This document shows positions 12,126-12,546 of a DNA stretch of 12,546 nucleotides, one piece after another (position 1 is the first letter of the stretch; the number at the start of each line of letters is the position of its first letter). A program made the position numbers and the translations under genes. Origin of the DNA: Bacillota bacterium (GTDB taxonomy: Bacteria > Bacillota > Dethiobacteria > DTU022); contig JAAYGO010000303.1 of the NCBI GenBank assembly GCA_012727685.1, positions 1 through 12,546 of the forward strand. Reading direction: 5' to 3'. The notes under the pieces are model-generated. The model was not told where the DNA came from and ran no database searches. It saw nothing but the letters and a program-made list of their open reading frames with translations.

Positions 12126-12546
12126 TTATTGCTCTATCACAGCAGCCGGTCTTGCCCCTTCAAGCAGCTCCTTTAAGGCATTGACGCTGTTTACCGGAGC
12201 CTGGCAACTGCGGTTCCGGCAGATATAGGCGGCGGCTTGCCCCTCCGGTGCATTCATCTCTGCAACAAAAGGAGCTACCGATTCAATTTCCTTGCGCTCG
12301 ACCCAGGCGGGATGAAAAAGCACTAGCCAGTCCGGGTGATAATGTTCCCGCATCGCCGCGGCCATGCGTTCCACCTGCTCAGATCCGGTAGCCCCGGCCA
12401 AAACCACCTCCCCTGTGGGCCCCAGCCAGAAGTCAACGGCGCAAAGCATCATCGTAAAACTGGCCGGTGAGAGGCCCACCGATTCGCCAAAGGAGCCGAT
12501 AATCGCCTCGCCCCGTTCCTCCCATTCCGAGCGCCCGGTCATCCTG
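12126..12546 (-). CDS. YyaL/DUF255 thioredoxin-domain protein, C-terminal end (5' part outside window)
   Basis: The minus-strand frame is open to the window edge, so the ATG at 12542 is not the true start. The visible 138 residues match the C-terminal end of the YyaL/spermatogenesis-associated-protein-20 family: a helical (alpha/alpha)6-like stretch, a beta segment G-E-V-V-L-A-G-A, then A-A-Y-I-C-R-N-R-S-C-Q-A-P-V near the end, where family members carry A-Y-V-C-x-x-x-x-C-x-x-P. In full-length proteins an N-terminal thioredoxin-like DUF255 domain and a glycosidase-like barrel come first; neither is visible here. The physiological role of the family is not well defined. It lies upstream of the CoA-transferase on the same strand, with 216 bases between, so co-transcription is uncertain. 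Confidence 0.85.
   Translation of the reverse strand, partial: RMTGRSEWEERGEAIIGSFGESVGLSPASFTMMLCAVDFWLGPTGEVVLAGATGSEQVERMAAAMREHYHPDWLVLFHPAWVERKEIESVAPFVAEMNAPEGQAAAYICRNRSCQAPVNSVNALKELLEGARPAAVIEQ

Noticed and set aside
10863..12176. 437-residue plus-strand open frame opposite the CoA-transferase
   Set aside because: It is the antisense shadow of a clear CoA-transferase gene; its composition (many Gly, His, Asn and Gln) is what the complement of that gene gives, and it runs through the intergenic leader.

Overview
The window looks like chromosomal DNA of moderate GC content from an anaerobic bacterium. The best guess is a Clostridia-like member of the Bacillota, of the syntrophic or acetogenic kind; this is inference from gene content, not from a marker gene. 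Supporting signs are strong GGAGG-type ribosome binding sites, frequent GTG and TTG starts, short TatA proteins with a single-TatC Tat system, FdhE and MobA for a molybdenum- or tungsten-type formate dehydrogenase, a fused Pct-type acyl-CoA transferase, and DUF4349, DUF2007 and YyaL-type proteins. An apparent Lnt (apolipoprotein N-acyltransferase) is the one gene that fits a diderm better.

Layout. 1-684 (+) is the end of a DUF4349 membrane protein that begins outside the window. 685-1119 is non-coding, with a degenerate interspersed repeat and what may be a gene remnant on the minus strand. 1120-2664 (+) is lnt. It converges on a minus-strand run, 5508 down to 2707, that reads tatA, fdhE, tatA, tatC, mobA. 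This run is the core of the window: MobA makes the guanine-dinucleotide molybdenum cofactor, FdhE checks or assembles the formate dehydrogenase catalytic subunit, and the Tat pore exports folded cofactor-loaded enzyme. No formate dehydrogenase structural gene is present here. A terminator-like hairpin sits between the second tatA and tatC and covers the likely tatC ribosome binding site. Upstream of the run is a PAP2 phosphatase with extra membrane segments (5660-6652, -).

6653-6945 is AT-rich and non-coding. A DUF2007 gene (6946-7191, -) diverges from queG (7310-8434, +), which has a good sigma-A-type promoter. queG converges on a glycerophosphodiester phosphodiesterase (8468-9349, -), preceded on the same strand by an unrecognised four-helix membrane protein (9425-9838, -). 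9839-10352 is a 0.5 kb gene-free stretch with several GC-rich inverted repeats, including a 9-bp long-range stem enclosing two smaller hairpins; it is a candidate structured RNA. A fused acyl-CoA transferase (10353-11909, -) has a promoter about 165 nt upstream and a hairpin plus T-run in its leader. The right edge holds the C-terminal end of a YyaL/DUF255 thioredoxin-domain protein (-).

Most of the window is ordinary chromosome. I see no defence system, CRISPR array, phage, insertion sequence, tRNA or rRNA. The items most worth a second look are the tatA-tatC attenuator-like hairpin, the structured gap at 10123-10294, Lnt in an apparently Firmicute-like context, and the CoA-transferase leader.
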